From Ectopseudomonas composti (GTDB taxonomy: Bacteria; Pseudomonadota; Gammaproteobacteria; Pseudomonadales; Pseudomonadaceae), in NCBI RefSeq assembly GCF_001567565.1, contig NZ_LSSW01000022.1, positions 372,001-436,000 on the forward strand: a stretch of 64,000 bases of DNA, written 5' to 3'. Every line of letters starts with the position of its first letter. Positions within the stretch are counted from its first letter, which is position 1. A program made the position numbers and the translations under genes. Positions 7,498 to 16,596 of this stretch are shown here, piece after piece. The notes beneath the pieces were generated by a model, which worked only from the letters and a program-made list of their open reading frames with translations, ran no database searches and was not told the DNA's origin.

Positions 7498-8703
7498 TCA
7501 GACCCGCTCGATGATCAGCGCCACGCCCTGGCCGACCCCGACGCACATGCTGCACAGCGCATAACGGCCTTGCTGGCGCTCCAACTGGTTCAGCGCGGTG
7601 GTGACCAGCCGCGCTCCGGAAGCGCCCAGTGGATGGCCGATGGCGATGGCGCCGCCGTTGGGGTTGATCCGCGGGTCGTCGTCCTGCAGCCCCAGGCGCC
7701 GGCAAACGGCGATGGCTTGTGAAGCGAAGGCCTCGTTGAACTCGATCACGTCCATCTGCCCGATATTCAGGCCGCTCAGGCCCATGACCTTTTCCACCGC
7801 CGGTACCGGGCCCATGCCCATCAGGCGCGGGGCGACACCGGCGGTGGCCATGGCCACGACCCGGGCGCGTGGCTTCAGGCCGTGTTTGTCGACGGCTTCG
7901 CCACTGGCCATCAGCAGCGCGCAGGCGCCATCGTTGATGCCCGAGGAATTGCCGGCGGTCACCGTGCCATCGGCCTTGACCACACCCTTCAGGCCGCTGA
8001 GTGCGTCGAGCGTACTGTCCGGGCGCGGGTGCTCGTCCTGGCGGATGATGCGCTCCGGCTTGCGCGGTTGGGTGATGGTCACCGGCATGATTTCCCGCTC
8101 GAAGAAACCCGCTTCCTGGGCGCTTTGCCAGCGTTGCTGGCTGCGCAGGGCAAAGGCGTCCTGATCGGCACGCGACACGCCTTCTTCCTCGGCCACGTTC
8201 TCGGCGGTCAGGGTCAGGGCGTCGACGCCGTACAGCGCCTTCATCTTCGGGTTGACCAGGCGCCAGCCGATGGTGGTGTCTTCCAGTTGCTGGCCGCGGG
8301 CGAAGGCCTGCTCGGCCTTGGCCACCACATAAGGGGAGCGGCTCATGCTTTCGACGCCGCCGGCGATCATCAACTGTGCTTCGCCGCAGCGCAGGGCGCG
8401 GGCGGCGCTGCCCACCGCGTCGAGGCCGGAGCCGCACAGGCGGTTGAGCGTCGCACCGGGCACCGAGATCGGCAGTCCCGCCAGCAGCGCGGCCATGCGC
8501 GCGACGTTGCGGTTGTCTTCGCCGGCCTGGTTGGCGCAGCCATAGATCACGTCATCGACCAGGCCCCAATCCAGGTCGGGGTTGCGCGCCATCAGCTCGG
8601 CGATGGGCAGGGCGGCCAGGTCATCGGTGCGAACCGAGGCCAGGGCACCATTGAAACGGCCGAACGGCGTGCGAATCGCATCGCAGATATAAGCTTCTGA
8701 CAT
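7498..8703 (-). CDS. 3-oxoadipyl-CoA-type thiolase
   Basis: The 401-residue thiolase has all catalytic residues: C90 in NRLCGSG, H357 in GHPLGASG, and C387 in CSMCVGVGQG. The opening ICDAIRTPFGRFNGAL, the DDVIYGCANQAGEDNRNVAR segment and the CVGVGQGVALIIERV end are closer to PcaF/PaaJ 3-oxoadipyl-CoA thiolases than to FadA. It would split a 3-oxoacyl-CoA, possibly a dicarboxylyl-CoA, into acetyl-CoA and a shortened acyl-CoA. It starts six bases after the FadB-like gene ends, so translational coupling is likely. The exact chain specificity is inference. Confidence 0.88.
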   Translation of the reverse strand: MSEAYICDAIRTPFGRFNGALASVRTDDLAALPIAELMARNPDLDWGLVDDVIYGCANQAGEDNRNVARMAALLAGLPISVPGATLNRLCGSGLDAVGSAARALRCGEAQLMIAGGVESMSRSPYVVAKAEQAFARGQQLEDTTIGWRLVNPKMKALYGVDALTLTAENVAEEEGVSRADQDAFALRSQQRWQSAQEAGFFEREIMPVTITQPRKPERIIRQDEHPRPDSTLDALSGLKGVVKADGTVTAGNSSGINDGACALLMASGEAVDKHGLKPRARVVAMATAGVAPRLMGMGPVPAVEKVMGLSGLNIGQMDVIEFNEAFASQAIAVCRRLGLQDDDPRINPNGGAIAIGHPLGASGARLVTTALNQLERQQGRYALCSMCVGVGQGVALIIERV

Positions 8704-8708
8704 GGGCC

Positions 8709-10781
8709 TTACTCCTCTGTATCGGGTGCCAACAGGGTGGCAGCGCCACGCTCCTGGCCTTTGCCGGAGGCTTCGACGAAGCCATCCAGGGCGGCATTCA
8801 GTGCACTCGAACCCATGCTGCGGGCGATGAACACCGGCCCGCCGCGCCAGCGTGGGAAGCCGTAGCCGTGGACGAGAGCGATATCGACATCCTCCGGGCG
8901 CTGGCAAACGCCTTGCGCGAGCAGCAGCAGGGCTTCGTTGATCAGAGCCAGCACGGCGCGCTGCTGGATTTCTTCATCACTGAAGGCTCTGGCTTCGATG
9001 CCTTTGTCACGGCGATAGCCGGTGATGATCTCGGCGACTGCGCTGTCCGTCTGTGGCTTGTTGTCCTCGCCATAGCGGTAGTAACCCTTGGCCGTCTTGC
9101 GGCCGAGGCGACCGGCTTCGCAGAGCAGATCCGGGATACCGACGTAGCGACGCAGGTGCCGTGTGGCGGCGGTCTGCTGGCGCATCCGCCAGGCGATATC
9201 CAGGCCCGACATGTCGGCTACCTTGAACGGGCCCATGGCGAAGCCGTATTGCTCCAGGGCCGTGTCGATCTGCTCGGGGCTGGCGCCTTCTTCGAGCATG
9301 AACTCGCACTGGCGGCGATAGGCGGCGTACAGGCGGTTGCCGACGAAGCCCCAGGCGTTGCCGACGACGATGGCCTTTTTCTTCAGGCGCTCGGCGAATT
9401 TCAGCGCCGCGCACAGCGCTTGCTCGCCGGTCGCACTGCCGCGCACCACTTCCAGCAGGGCCATACGCTGCGCCGGGCTGAAGAAATGCAGACCGAGTAC
9501 GCGCTCGGGGTGAGGAATGCCTTCGGCGATTGCGTCGATGTCGAGGTAGGAGGTGTTGGTCGCCAGCAGGGCGTGGCTGCTCACCTGTGCGGCGAGTTGC
9601 TGGAACAGCGCCTGCTTGGCCGCCATGTCTTCAATGATCGCTTCGATCACCAGGTCGGCCTTGGCGACGGTCTGGATGTCCTGGCTGGCCGTGAGGCGGG
9701 CGAGGATGGCATCGCGCTTGTCGGCGCTCAGACGCTGGCGCTCGACGTCGCGCGCCAGCTCGTCTTCGATGCGCTTGACGCCTGCGGCGAGTGCTTGCGC
9801 ATTCAGTTCGAGCAGATCCACCGTGCAGCCGGCCTGCAGTGCGCACAAGGCGATACCGCTGCCCATGGTGCCGGCACCGATGACCGCGACCCGTTCCAGC
9901 ACCCGTGCTTCTGTCGGTTGCGCCGGGACATAGGGTTCGGCGCGTTCGGCGAAGAACAGATAGCGCAGGGCCTGGGCCGCTTGGCTGCCGCGCAGGGCGA
10001 GAAAGGCCGCGCGCTCTTTGCCGATGGCCTGGGCAAAGCTCATCTCGTCTGCAGCTAGAACCACCTCGGCGGCAACCGCTGCAGCCGGCAGACCGCGCGC
10101 GCCAGTGATCAGCTTCTGGGCTCGGGCATGCAGGGCGGCCTTGTCCTCGGCAGCCACGGGGCGCGCACTCAGTGGTCGTTTGCCGCCCTGGTATTGGCGA
10201 GCAAAGGCCAGTGCTTCGGCATATTGCTCTGCTTCGTCGCTGGCGCTCAGCAGATGATCCACCAGGCCCAGTTCCAGGGCCTTGGCGGCCTTGATCGGTT
10301 TGCCGCTGACGATCATCTCCAGCGCCGTGCCCAGACCGACTGCGCGAGGCAAGCGCTGGGTGCCGCCGGCACCGGGGATGATGCCCACCGTGACTTCCGG
10401 CAGGCCCAGGTTGGCGTTGGCCGTGGCCAGGCGAGCATCGCAGGCCAGGGCCAGCTCCAGGCCGCCGCCCAGGGTGTGCCCCTTGACCAGTGCGATCACC
10501 GGCACGGGGCAGGCTTCCAGGGCCGCCGTCACCTGGGGCAGGGTGGGCTCGGTGGGCTCGTTCTCCAGCTCGCGCAGGTCGGCGCCGGCCATCAGGTTGC
10601 GCCCGGCGCCGGTCAGCAGCACCGCACGGGCCCGCGCCATATCCAGGCTCGCCAGGGCGTGGAGAATGCCTCTTCTGACCGCGTCGGTACTACTGTTGAC
10701 TGGCGGATTGTCGAGGGTGATCACGGCGATCTCGCCCTCGTAGGCCAGGTGCGCCTGACCGTTGCTCAGGGCTTCAGCCAT
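8709..10781 (-). CDS. enoyl-CoA hydratase / 3-hydroxyacyl-CoA dehydrogenase fusion
   Basis: The 690-residue protein has a crotonase domain (about 1-190), an NAD-binding 3-hydroxyacyl-CoA dehydrogenase domain (about 295-480) and C-terminal dehydrogenase domains. Both hydratase glutamates are present (E109 in GGGLEL, E129 in LPEVTVG). The dehydrogenase has GAGTMGSG near 302-309, H432 in LHFFSP and E444. The compact architecture resembles peroxisomal-type bifunctional enzymes rather than the roughly 715-residue FadB. It would carry out two consecutive beta-oxidation steps. It overlaps the upstream ligase gene by eight bases, which indicates one operon. Confidence 0.93.
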   Translation of the reverse strand: MAEALSNGQAHLAYEGEIAVITLDNPPVNSSTDAVRRGILHALASLDMARARAVLLTGAGRNLMAGADLRELENEPTEPTLPQVTAALEACPVPVIALVKGHTLGGGLELALACDARLATANANLGLPEVTVGIIPGAGGTQRLPRAVGLGTALEMIVSGKPIKAAKALELGLVDHLLSASDEAEQYAEALAFARQYQGGKRPLSARPVAAEDKAALHARAQKLITGARGLPAAAVAAEVVLAADEMSFAQAIGKERAAFLALRGSQAAQALRYLFFAERAEPYVPAQPTEARVLERVAVIGAGTMGSGIALCALQAGCTVDLLELNAQALAAGVKRIEDELARDVERQRLSADKRDAILARLTASQDIQTVAKADLVIEAIIEDMAAKQALFQQLAAQVSSHALLATNTSYLDIDAIAEGIPHPERVLGLHFFSPAQRMALLEVVRGSATGEQALCAALKFAERLKKKAIVVGNAWGFVGNRLYAAYRRQCEFMLEEGASPEQIDTALEQYGFAMGPFKVADMSGLDIAWRMRQQTAATRHLRRYVGIPDLLCEAGRLGRKTAKGYYRYGEDNKPQTDSAVAEIITGYRRDKGIEARAFSDEEIQQRAVLALINEALLLLAQGVCQRPEDVDIALVHGYGFPRWRGGPVFIARSMGSSALNAALDGFVEASGKGQERGAATLLAPDTEE

Positions 10782-12897
10782 AACGGCGTTCTCCGCTGAC
10801 TTCTTCGTCGGCCTGCTCCAGCACCAGTACGGCGTCGGCCGCGACTACGCCCTGGCCTTCGGGCAGGACGAACAACGGGTTGATTTCGGCCGTCACCAGG
10901 CGTTCGCCAAAGGCGGCGACCAGGGCGGAGAAATTGACGATGGCCTGGGCCAGTGCTTCGGTATCACGGCGCTTGGAACCGCGATAGCCGTCGAGCAATG
11001 GCCAGGTGATCAACTGCTGCATCATCGAGTGAGCCTGCTCCAGGGTCAGGCCACCCTGCCCGGGCAGCATGCGCAGCGCGGTGTCCTTGTACAGCTCGGC
11101 GGTGACGCCGCCGGCACCCAGCAGAATGGTGGTACCCAGGGCGTCGCGGTTGGCGCCGAGGATCAGCTCGTGACCGCCGGCTACCATGGCTTCGACGAGG
11201 AAGCGATCCGGGCGGTAGCCGACGTGGCCGGCTACGTCCGTGGCCATCTTGTCGAAGCGTGCGCCGATGCTGTCGGCTGTCTGCTGCAGGGCCACGCCGC
11301 CGATATCGCTCTTGTGCAGCAGCTTGGCGTCCAGCACCTTGAGCACCACCGGCTGCTGCAGTTCGCGAGCGGCCTGTACGGCTTCTTCACGGCTGGCGAC
11401 CACGCGGCTCTGCGGCACGCGCAGCCCTACCTGGCTGAACAGCGCCTTGGCGGCGGCCTCATCGAGCGAGCCTTCAGCCTGCTCGACCATCGCCGGCAAC
11501 GGGATGCGTGGCGCGGCTGCCAGGTTGGTCAGCGGCTTGGCGATGAGATCCAACGCGCCGAGCACGGCGCTGCAGCTTTCCGGCGAGCTGAAGCCCGGAA
11601 TGCCGGCGCTGTTCAGGCGCTTGAGGGTATCGGGGGCATAGGGGCTGACGTAGGCCAGCACGGGTTTGTCGTTGGTGTCCAGGCAGTCCTGAATGGCGCT
11701 GACCACCAGGTCCGGCATGGCCAGGCCGGAGGAGCCGATAATCACCACCAGCGCGTCGTAGCTGTCGCTGGCCAGCAGGGTGCGGATCGCCTGGCGCAGC
11801 AGGTCGGGTTGCAGGCCGGCCAGGGTCACGTCGATCGGGTTGCGGTCGAGCGCGGTGGGGGTGTCGCCCTGCAGGGCGCGCAGTTTTTCGGCCGTTGCGG
11901 CATCCGGGGCCGGGGTGTCGAAATGGTTCATGCCCAGGCTGTCGGCGATCAGCGTGCCAGCACCGCCGGTGGAGGTCAGGATGGCCACACGGCGGCCAGC
12001 CAGACGGCGCCCGGCGACCAGTACGGCGGGGATGTCGAGGAATTCGTCGAAGGTGTTGGCACGGATCACCCCCAGCTCTCGGAAGAAGGCATCGTAGACG
12101 CGGTCTTCGCCGGCCAGCGCGCCGGTATGGGAGCTGGCGGCGCTGGCACCGGCTTCGGAGCGGCCGATCTTGAACACCACCAGCGGTTTGCCCGCCGCAC
12201 GGGCGCGCAGTGCCACTTCACGGAAGCGTTGCGGGTTGCGTACGCTTTCCAGATAGAGGGCGATGACCTTGGTGTTGTCGTCATCTACCAGGTAGTCGAT
12301 GAAGTCGCTGACTTCCAGATCCACCTCGTTGCTGGTGGAGATCAGCGAGGAGAGGCCGATGCCACGGCCAGCAGCGCGAGAGAGCAGGGCGCCGAGAATG
12401 CCGCCGCTCTGGGAGACCACGGCGACATGGCCGGTGGGCAGGTCGCTGATCTCCAGGGCACCGCTGGCGGACAGCGGGATGCGCGCGGACAGGTTGACCA
12501 GGCCGATGGTATTAGGGCCCAGTATGCGCATCGAACCGGCGGCGGCTTTCAGCTCCTCCTGCAGGTTCAGACCGCCTTCACCGGCTTCGGCAAAACCGCT
12601 GGCCAGCACTACAGCGGCCTTGCAGCCGATCTTGGCCAGCGAGCGCACGGCATCGATGCTGCGCTTGGCGCTGAGCAGCACCAGGCCGACGTCAGGCGCC
12701 TGCGGCAGCTCCTCGATGCTGGCGTAGCAGGGCAGCCCCTGGATCTCGCTGGCTTTCGGGTTGACCGGGTAGATGGCCCCCTCGAAGCCGTGCTTGAGCA
12801 GATAGGAAACCGGGCGTCCCGAGGTCTTGTTGACGTCCGCCGAGGCGCCGATGACGGCGACGCTTTTCGGATTGAGCAGGGCATCGAGCGGGTTCAT
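10774..12897 (-). CDS. ADP-forming-type acyl-CoA ligase (acetate--CoA ligase family)
   Basis: The 707-residue protein fuses a CoA-binding Rossmann domain (about 1-130; VAVIGAS), a succinyl-CoA-ligase-like domain (about 150-290) and an ATP-grasp domain (about 480-705; DIGGVAL). H257 in SSHTGALAGED is at the position of the phosphorylated histidine of NDP-forming acyl-CoA synthetases. Relatives include FerA-type feruloyl-CoA and pimeloyl-CoA ligases, so it plausibly activates the acid that this operon degrades. Its start codon overlaps the stop of the enoyl-CoA isomerase gene (ATGA). The substrate cannot be read from the sequence. Confidence 0.9.
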   Translation of the reverse strand: MNPLDALLNPKSVAVIGASADVNKTSGRPVSYLLKHGFEGAIYPVNPKASEIQGLPCYASIEELPQAPDVGLVLLSAKRSIDAVRSLAKIGCKAAVVLASGFAEAGEGGLNLQEELKAAAGSMRILGPNTIGLVNLSARIPLSASGALEISDLPTGHVAVVSQSGGILGALLSRAAGRGIGLSSLISTSNEVDLEVSDFIDYLVDDDNTKVIALYLESVRNPQRFREVALRARAAGKPLVVFKIGRSEAGASAASSHTGALAGEDRVYDAFFRELGVIRANTFDEFLDIPAVLVAGRRLAGRRVAILTSTGGAGTLIADSLGMNHFDTPAPDAATAEKLRALQGDTPTALDRNPIDVTLAGLQPDLLRQAIRTLLASDSYDALVVIIGSSGLAMPDLVVSAIQDCLDTNDKPVLAYVSPYAPDTLKRLNSAGIPGFSSPESCSAVLGALDLIAKPLTNLAAAPRIPLPAMVEQAEGSLDEAAAKALFSQVGLRVPQSRVVASREEAVQAARELQQPVVLKVLDAKLLHKSDIGGVALQQTADSIGARFDKMATDVAGHVGYRPDRFLVEAMVAGGHELILGANRDALGTTILLGAGGVTAELYKDTALRMLPGQGGLTLEQAHSMMQQLITWPLLDGYRGSKRRDTEALAQAIVNFSALVAAFGERLVTAEINPLFVLPEGQGVVAADAVLVLEQADEEVSGERRYG

Positions 12898-13691
12898 TTG
12901 CCGGCCTCCTTGGCGCTGTCGAGGAAGGCCTGCACCGAGGCGCGGTGTTCCTGCGAGGTGTAGCAGATACCCTGGGCCTTGCTGCCTTCGGCGAACACCT
13001 GGTGTTCGGCCATCTCGTAGCTGCGGTTGATGATGGACTTGGTCAGGGCAGTGGCAGTGCGCGAGCCACGGCTCATCTCGTCGGCCATGGCCATTGCGCT
13101 GCTCAGCAGATCGTCGGCCTCGCAGAGGCGGTCGGCGATGCCCAACGCCAGCGCTTCTTCGGCCGGAACACGGCGGCCACTGAAGATCAGCGCCTTGGCC
13201 CGCGCCAGGCCGACCCGCCGTGGCAGGAAGTACAGGCCGCCACCATCGGGGATCAGGCCGCGCGCGATGTAGGCCCAGGTAAAGGTGGCCGGGCGCGCGG
13301 CGACGACGAAGTCGCAGGACAGCGCCAGATCGGCGCCCAGGCCTGCAGCAGCGCCATTGACGGCGGCGATGGTGGGGATGGGCAGGTTGAGCAGCAGGCT
13401 GGCGGCATAGTGCACGCCTTGCTGGCGCTCCCAGCCGTTGAAACCAACGACGGCCGGATCAGCCTCCATACGCGCCTTCATGCCGGAGATATCACCACCC
13501 GCGCAAAAGCCCTTGCCGGTGCCCGTGACGATGAGTGCACGAACGCTGCGATCGCTACGCAACTTCTCCAGCAACTGAACCAGTTCGGCGCGCATGGCGT
13601 CGCTCATCGCATTGCGTTTTTCTGGTCGGTTGAGGGTCAGGACGGCAATGCCGTTTTCCTGTTGAAAGTTGATCAGAGTGTTCTGGCTCAT
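12894..13691 (-). CDS. PaaG-like enoyl-CoA isomerase/hydratase
   Basis: The 265-residue crotonase-fold protein opens the minus-strand acyl-CoA operon. The oxyanion-hole segments are FCAGGDI and NGAAAGLGADLAL. Where classical hydratases have the first catalytic glutamate it has D121, and the second acid is D149 in GLIPDGGG, the arrangement seen in PaaG-type isomerases. It therefore more likely moves a double bond (delta3-delta2) or opens a ring than hydrates. The ATG at 13691 has the weak ribosome site AAGAGAT. The promoter should lie in the 560-base divergent gap to its right. Confidence 0.87.
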   Translation of the reverse strand: MSQNTLINFQQENGIAVLTLNRPEKRNAMSDAMRAELVQLLEKLRSDRSVRALIVTGTGKGFCAGGDISGMKARMEADPAVVGFNGWERQQGVHYAASLLLNLPIPTIAAVNGAAAGLGADLALSCDFVVAARPATFTWAYIARGLIPDGGGLYFLPRRVGLARAKALIFSGRRVPAEEALALGIADRLCEADDLLSSAMAMADEMSRGSRTATALTKSIINRSYEMAEHQVFAEGSKAQGICYTSQEHRASVQAFLDSAKEAGK

Positions 13692-14255
13692 TGTTGGATC
13701 TCTTGTAATTAGATAAACCGATTCGAGTTATGCCTGGCACTAGGCAGGCTGATTGCGGCCGGGAGACTGCAGGTGTTAGTTGAACCTTTAGTTCGGTCGT
13801 CATCCTATTTGGCATTCTTCGATCAACATGCCTGCTGTTCAAATGACTAAAGATGTCGACTGGTCTAACAAAACGTTGGGATGCCCTTCGACTGCTCAGG
13901 CAGTGGGTTAGGCGTCGAGCGTGGGGTGAGTCGCGGGGTGGCCAGGTTCCTGCTTGAAGGGCCCGTATTTGTTGGGTTCTCGCCCGTTTCGGCTGGCTCG
14001 GCGGTGGTGCATGACAAACAACCTGCTGCTCTAGGCCAAATAAATTATCAGTTCAGGGCGGCCTGGCGTTCGGTCATAGTGAGGGCGCGGTAACAGATGG
14101 GTTGAATACTGCCGGTTATAAATCCTACGCCCGAAGGATGCAGGGCACGTGCATGCTCGGATGCCTTAGCAAGTAGACGGCCCAATACAATAAAAACAAC
14201 TGCGTCACCGGACGCGGGAAATCCGTGGCAACGGTCGCGGTGAGAGGAAGTAAAG
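13692..14255. other. divergent control region between the acyl-CoA operon and tctBA
   Basis: This 564-base gap separates the minus-strand acyl-CoA operon from the plus-strand transporter genes and must hold both promoters. I see no gene. A small inverted repeat, GAAC-CTTTA-GTTC, lies at 13782-13794. No copy of the TTCCAC-ACA-GTGGAA palindrome found before the IclR gene is present here. Confidence 0.45.
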
Positions 14256-14786
14256 ATGAACACATCAAGTGTGTCGGCAACTTCAGGGAAAGCGAAGAAG
14301 CCGATGGCGGGTGCACGCAATGCGCAGCCGCTGATCAGAGTTCCTGCAGCTGTGTTGGATGTTCTTGCCGGGCTCATCCTGCTGGGCGTGTTTGGGTGGT
14401 ATGGCTGGGCTGCTCTGCAGCTACCCGCTTCGTTGAATCCCAATGCAATAGGTGTCGGCGAGTTCCCGACGATCATCGCCTTCGCAGCTCTGCTATCCGT
14501 GGTGCTGATGCTCTGTCTCGGTGTGGTCAGGTGCTTGCGGCACTCGCCTCAGGACGTGACCACTATCTGCCGCCCCTGGTCGGTCGTCCTGGCAATCCTG
14601 ATATTGCTGGGGATCGGCACTTATCTGGACAAGCTGGGCCCCGTTATCGGGGTGGCTGCACTTTCCGCTCTGCTCATGCTGGCTGCCGGTGAGCGTCGAC
14701 CGCTCCAGATCACGGCTGTTTCGTTGGGGCTGAGCGCGGGTCTTTACGCCATCTTCATCCTGGCTCTCGGCGTCAGCTTTTCTTGA
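14256..14786 (+). CDS. tctB: tripartite tricarboxylate transporter, small membrane subunit TctB
   Basis: The 176-residue protein has a polar N-terminus of about 30 residues and four hydrophobic spans, the size and layout of TctB. GVGEFPTIIAF matches the conserved PxxFP-type loop of the family. With TctA it forms the membrane channel of a secondary, binding-protein-dependent carboxylate importer. A good ribosome site (AGAGGAAG) precedes the ATG, and tctA follows nine bases downstream. The matching TctC gene is displaced by about 5 kb (21619). Confidence 0.85.
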   Translation: MNTSSVSATSGKAKKPMAGARNAQPLIRVPAAVLDVLAGLILLGVFGWYGWAALQLPASLNPNAIGVGEFPTIIAFAALLSVVLMLCLGVVRCLRHSPQDVTTICRPWSVVLAILILLGIGTYLDKLGPVIGVAALSALLMLAAGERRPLQITAVSLGLSAGLYAIFILALGVSFS

Positions 14787-14795
14787 GGTGTCACC

Positions 14796-16286
14796 ATGTT
14801 CGAAAATATCTTGATCGGGTTTTCGGCCTTCGCCGACCCGTTGGTACTGGTCGGCCTGATTGTCGGGGCACTGCTGGGCTACATGATCGGCGCGCTGCCG
14901 GGCTTGGGCCCGAGTCTTGGCGTCGCCTTGCTAATTCCGTTCACCTACAGCCTCGATCCTCTGGTGTCGATCGTGACGCTGATCTCCCTGTATGCGGCTG
15001 CTGAATATGGTGGAGCCATTTCCGCCATCCTGATCAACTCCCCCGGTACTGCAGCCGCCGTGGCGACGTCCTGGGATGGTTTTCCGCTGACCCAGCAAGG
15101 CAAGGCCGGCGTGGCCTTGAACATATCGATCATTTCCTCGGGAGTGGGCATCTTCGTCAGTGCTTTGCTGTTGCTGCTGACAGCGGTACCTCTCTCGGAG
15201 TTCGCGCTCAACTTTGGACCTACCGCCTACTTTGGCCTGGCTCTGGTGGGCTTGAGCCTGGTCTCGACCCTGTCCAATGGCTCGCCTGTAAAAGGTGCCA
15301 TCGCCATGTGCATCGGCCTCGCCCTGGCCACGGTCGGGCTCGACACACAGACCGGCGTTCCTCGTTTCAGCCCGAACCCCGAGTTCTTCGAGGGCTTCCC
15401 GCTGGTGCCGGTGTTGCTGGGGCTGTTCGCGCTGTCGGAAGTGCTGTTCATGATTGAGGCCGGGCCTTCCGCCAAGGTCAAGAGCCATCCCATGAATGGG
15501 ATTCTGGCGGTGCCGCTGAAGACCTTCGGCAAGTTGAAGTTCAACCTGCTGCGTAGTTCCGTGATCGGCTATGTGATTGGCGTGGTGCCTGGGGCTGGAG
15601 CTTCCATTGCCTCCTTCGTGTCCTATGCCGTGTCGAAGAAAGCCTCGAAAACCCCCGAGCAATTCGGTAAGGGCAGTGTCGAGGGTATTGCTGCTTCGGA
15701 GTCGGCCAACAACGCGGCGGTATCCGGCGCGCTGGCGCCGCTCTTCGCCTTGGGGATTCCCGGCTCTCCGACCACCGCCATCATGATCGGCGCGCTGATG
15801 ATCCATGGCATTCAGCCGGGACCGTTGTTGTTCACCACCAACCCGGAGATTCCCTACACCGTCATCGCGGCGCTGTGGGTCAGCGTGCCGGTAATGATCA
15901 TCATTGGTCTGGCTGGGGCCAAGTACTGGGCGAAGGTGGCAGACATCCCGCGTCCGGCGGTCGCTGCCACGGTATCGGCCATCTGCCTGATGGGGGCTTA
16001 CGCCTCCGAGAACTCGATGTTCCCCGTTTACGTCACCCTGGCCTTCGGTGTGCTGGGTTATGTCCTGCGCAAGCTGGATATTCCGCTCGCCCCCATCATT
16101 CTGGCGCTGGTGCTCGGGGAGATGCTCGAAACCAACTTCCGCCGGGCGCTGGTCATTTCCAATGGCGACTACTCGGTGTTCTACAGCAGCCCGCTGACCT
16201 TGGTGCTGCTTGGGGTTGCGGTGCTTTCCTTCGCCATGCCGGCGTTGAAGTTCATGCGCGGCAGGCTCACCCGTCGACTCGCCTGA
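14796..16286 (+). CDS. tctA: tripartite tricarboxylate transporter, large membrane subunit TctA
   Basis: The 496-residue inner-membrane protein has the two TctA signatures in internal repeat, GALPGLGPSLGVALLIPFTY near residue 32 and GVVPGAGASIASFVSY near 265, plus SPGTAAAVATSWDG and GIPGSPTTAIM. It forms the translocation path for a carboxylate delivered by a TctC-type binding protein. It is cotranscribed with tctB. The substrate is undetermined; family substrates include citrate and other di- and tricarboxylates and aromatic acids. Confidence 0.95.
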   Translation: MFENILIGFSAFADPLVLVGLIVGALLGYMIGALPGLGPSLGVALLIPFTYSLDPLVSIVTLISLYAAAEYGGAISAILINSPGTAAAVATSWDGFPLTQQGKAGVALNISIISSGVGIFVSALLLLLTAVPLSEFALNFGPTAYFGLALVGLSLVSTLSNGSPVKGAIAMCIGLALATVGLDTQTGVPRFSPNPEFFEGFPLVPVLLGLFALSEVLFMIEAGPSAKVKSHPMNGILAVPLKTFGKLKFNLLRSSVIGYVIGVVPGAGASIASFVSYAVSKKASKTPEQFGKGSVEGIAASESANNAAVSGALAPLFALGIPGSPTTAIMIGALMIHGIQPGPLLFTTNPEIPYTVIAALWVSVPVMIIIGLAGAKYWAKVADIPRPAVAATVSAICLMGAYASENSMFPVYVTLAFGVLGYVLRKLDIPLAPIILALVLGEMLETNFRRALVISNGDYSVFYSSPLTLVLLGVAVLSFAMPALKFMRGRLTRRLA

Positions 16287-16596
16287 TGATGGCCTCCATG
16301 GAGCTGGACGTTTCTTCGCACAAGGCGGTGGCTCTGTAAAAACTGGCCGGAGCGGGGGGCTGACAAGCCTCCGCACGCTTCGGCAAGGAGCCAGGTGCTG
16401 AATGAAAAAGCGCCTGTGCTCGATGTTTTTGACAGAGCAGACCACGGGACTTCATGGCCCGAAACCTCAAGTCAGTCATGGTTTGTCGTTGCGGGCCGTT
16501 TCGCGTCCGGCATCTGCTTTCGCGGGTGGAGGCGCTTTGCTCCTGGCGGCTCCAGACGATTGCTGGTGATACCGGTTGATGGTTAAGGATGTCGTG
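16287..16596. other. gap between tctA and the AbrB-type gene
   Basis: I see no gene in these 310 bases. A weak imperfect stem (GGGGCT-GACA-AGCCTC) near 16357-16372 has no T tract and is not called a terminator. Confidence 0.35.

Noticed and set aside
10762..12963. A 733-codon open frame on the plus strand, opposite the acyl-CoA ligase gene
   Set aside because: It is a shadow of high-GC codon bias. The minus-strand ligase has a clear family match, active-site residues and operon overlaps; the opposite frame has none.
13881..14093. A 70-codon frame in the gap before tctB
   Set aside because: It has no ribosome site and no similarity, and lies where divergent promoters are needed.
14931..16445. 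A 504-codon minus-strand frame opposite tctA
   Set aside because: Composition is skewed to His, Gln, Arg and Gly with no motif. tctA on the other strand is certain.
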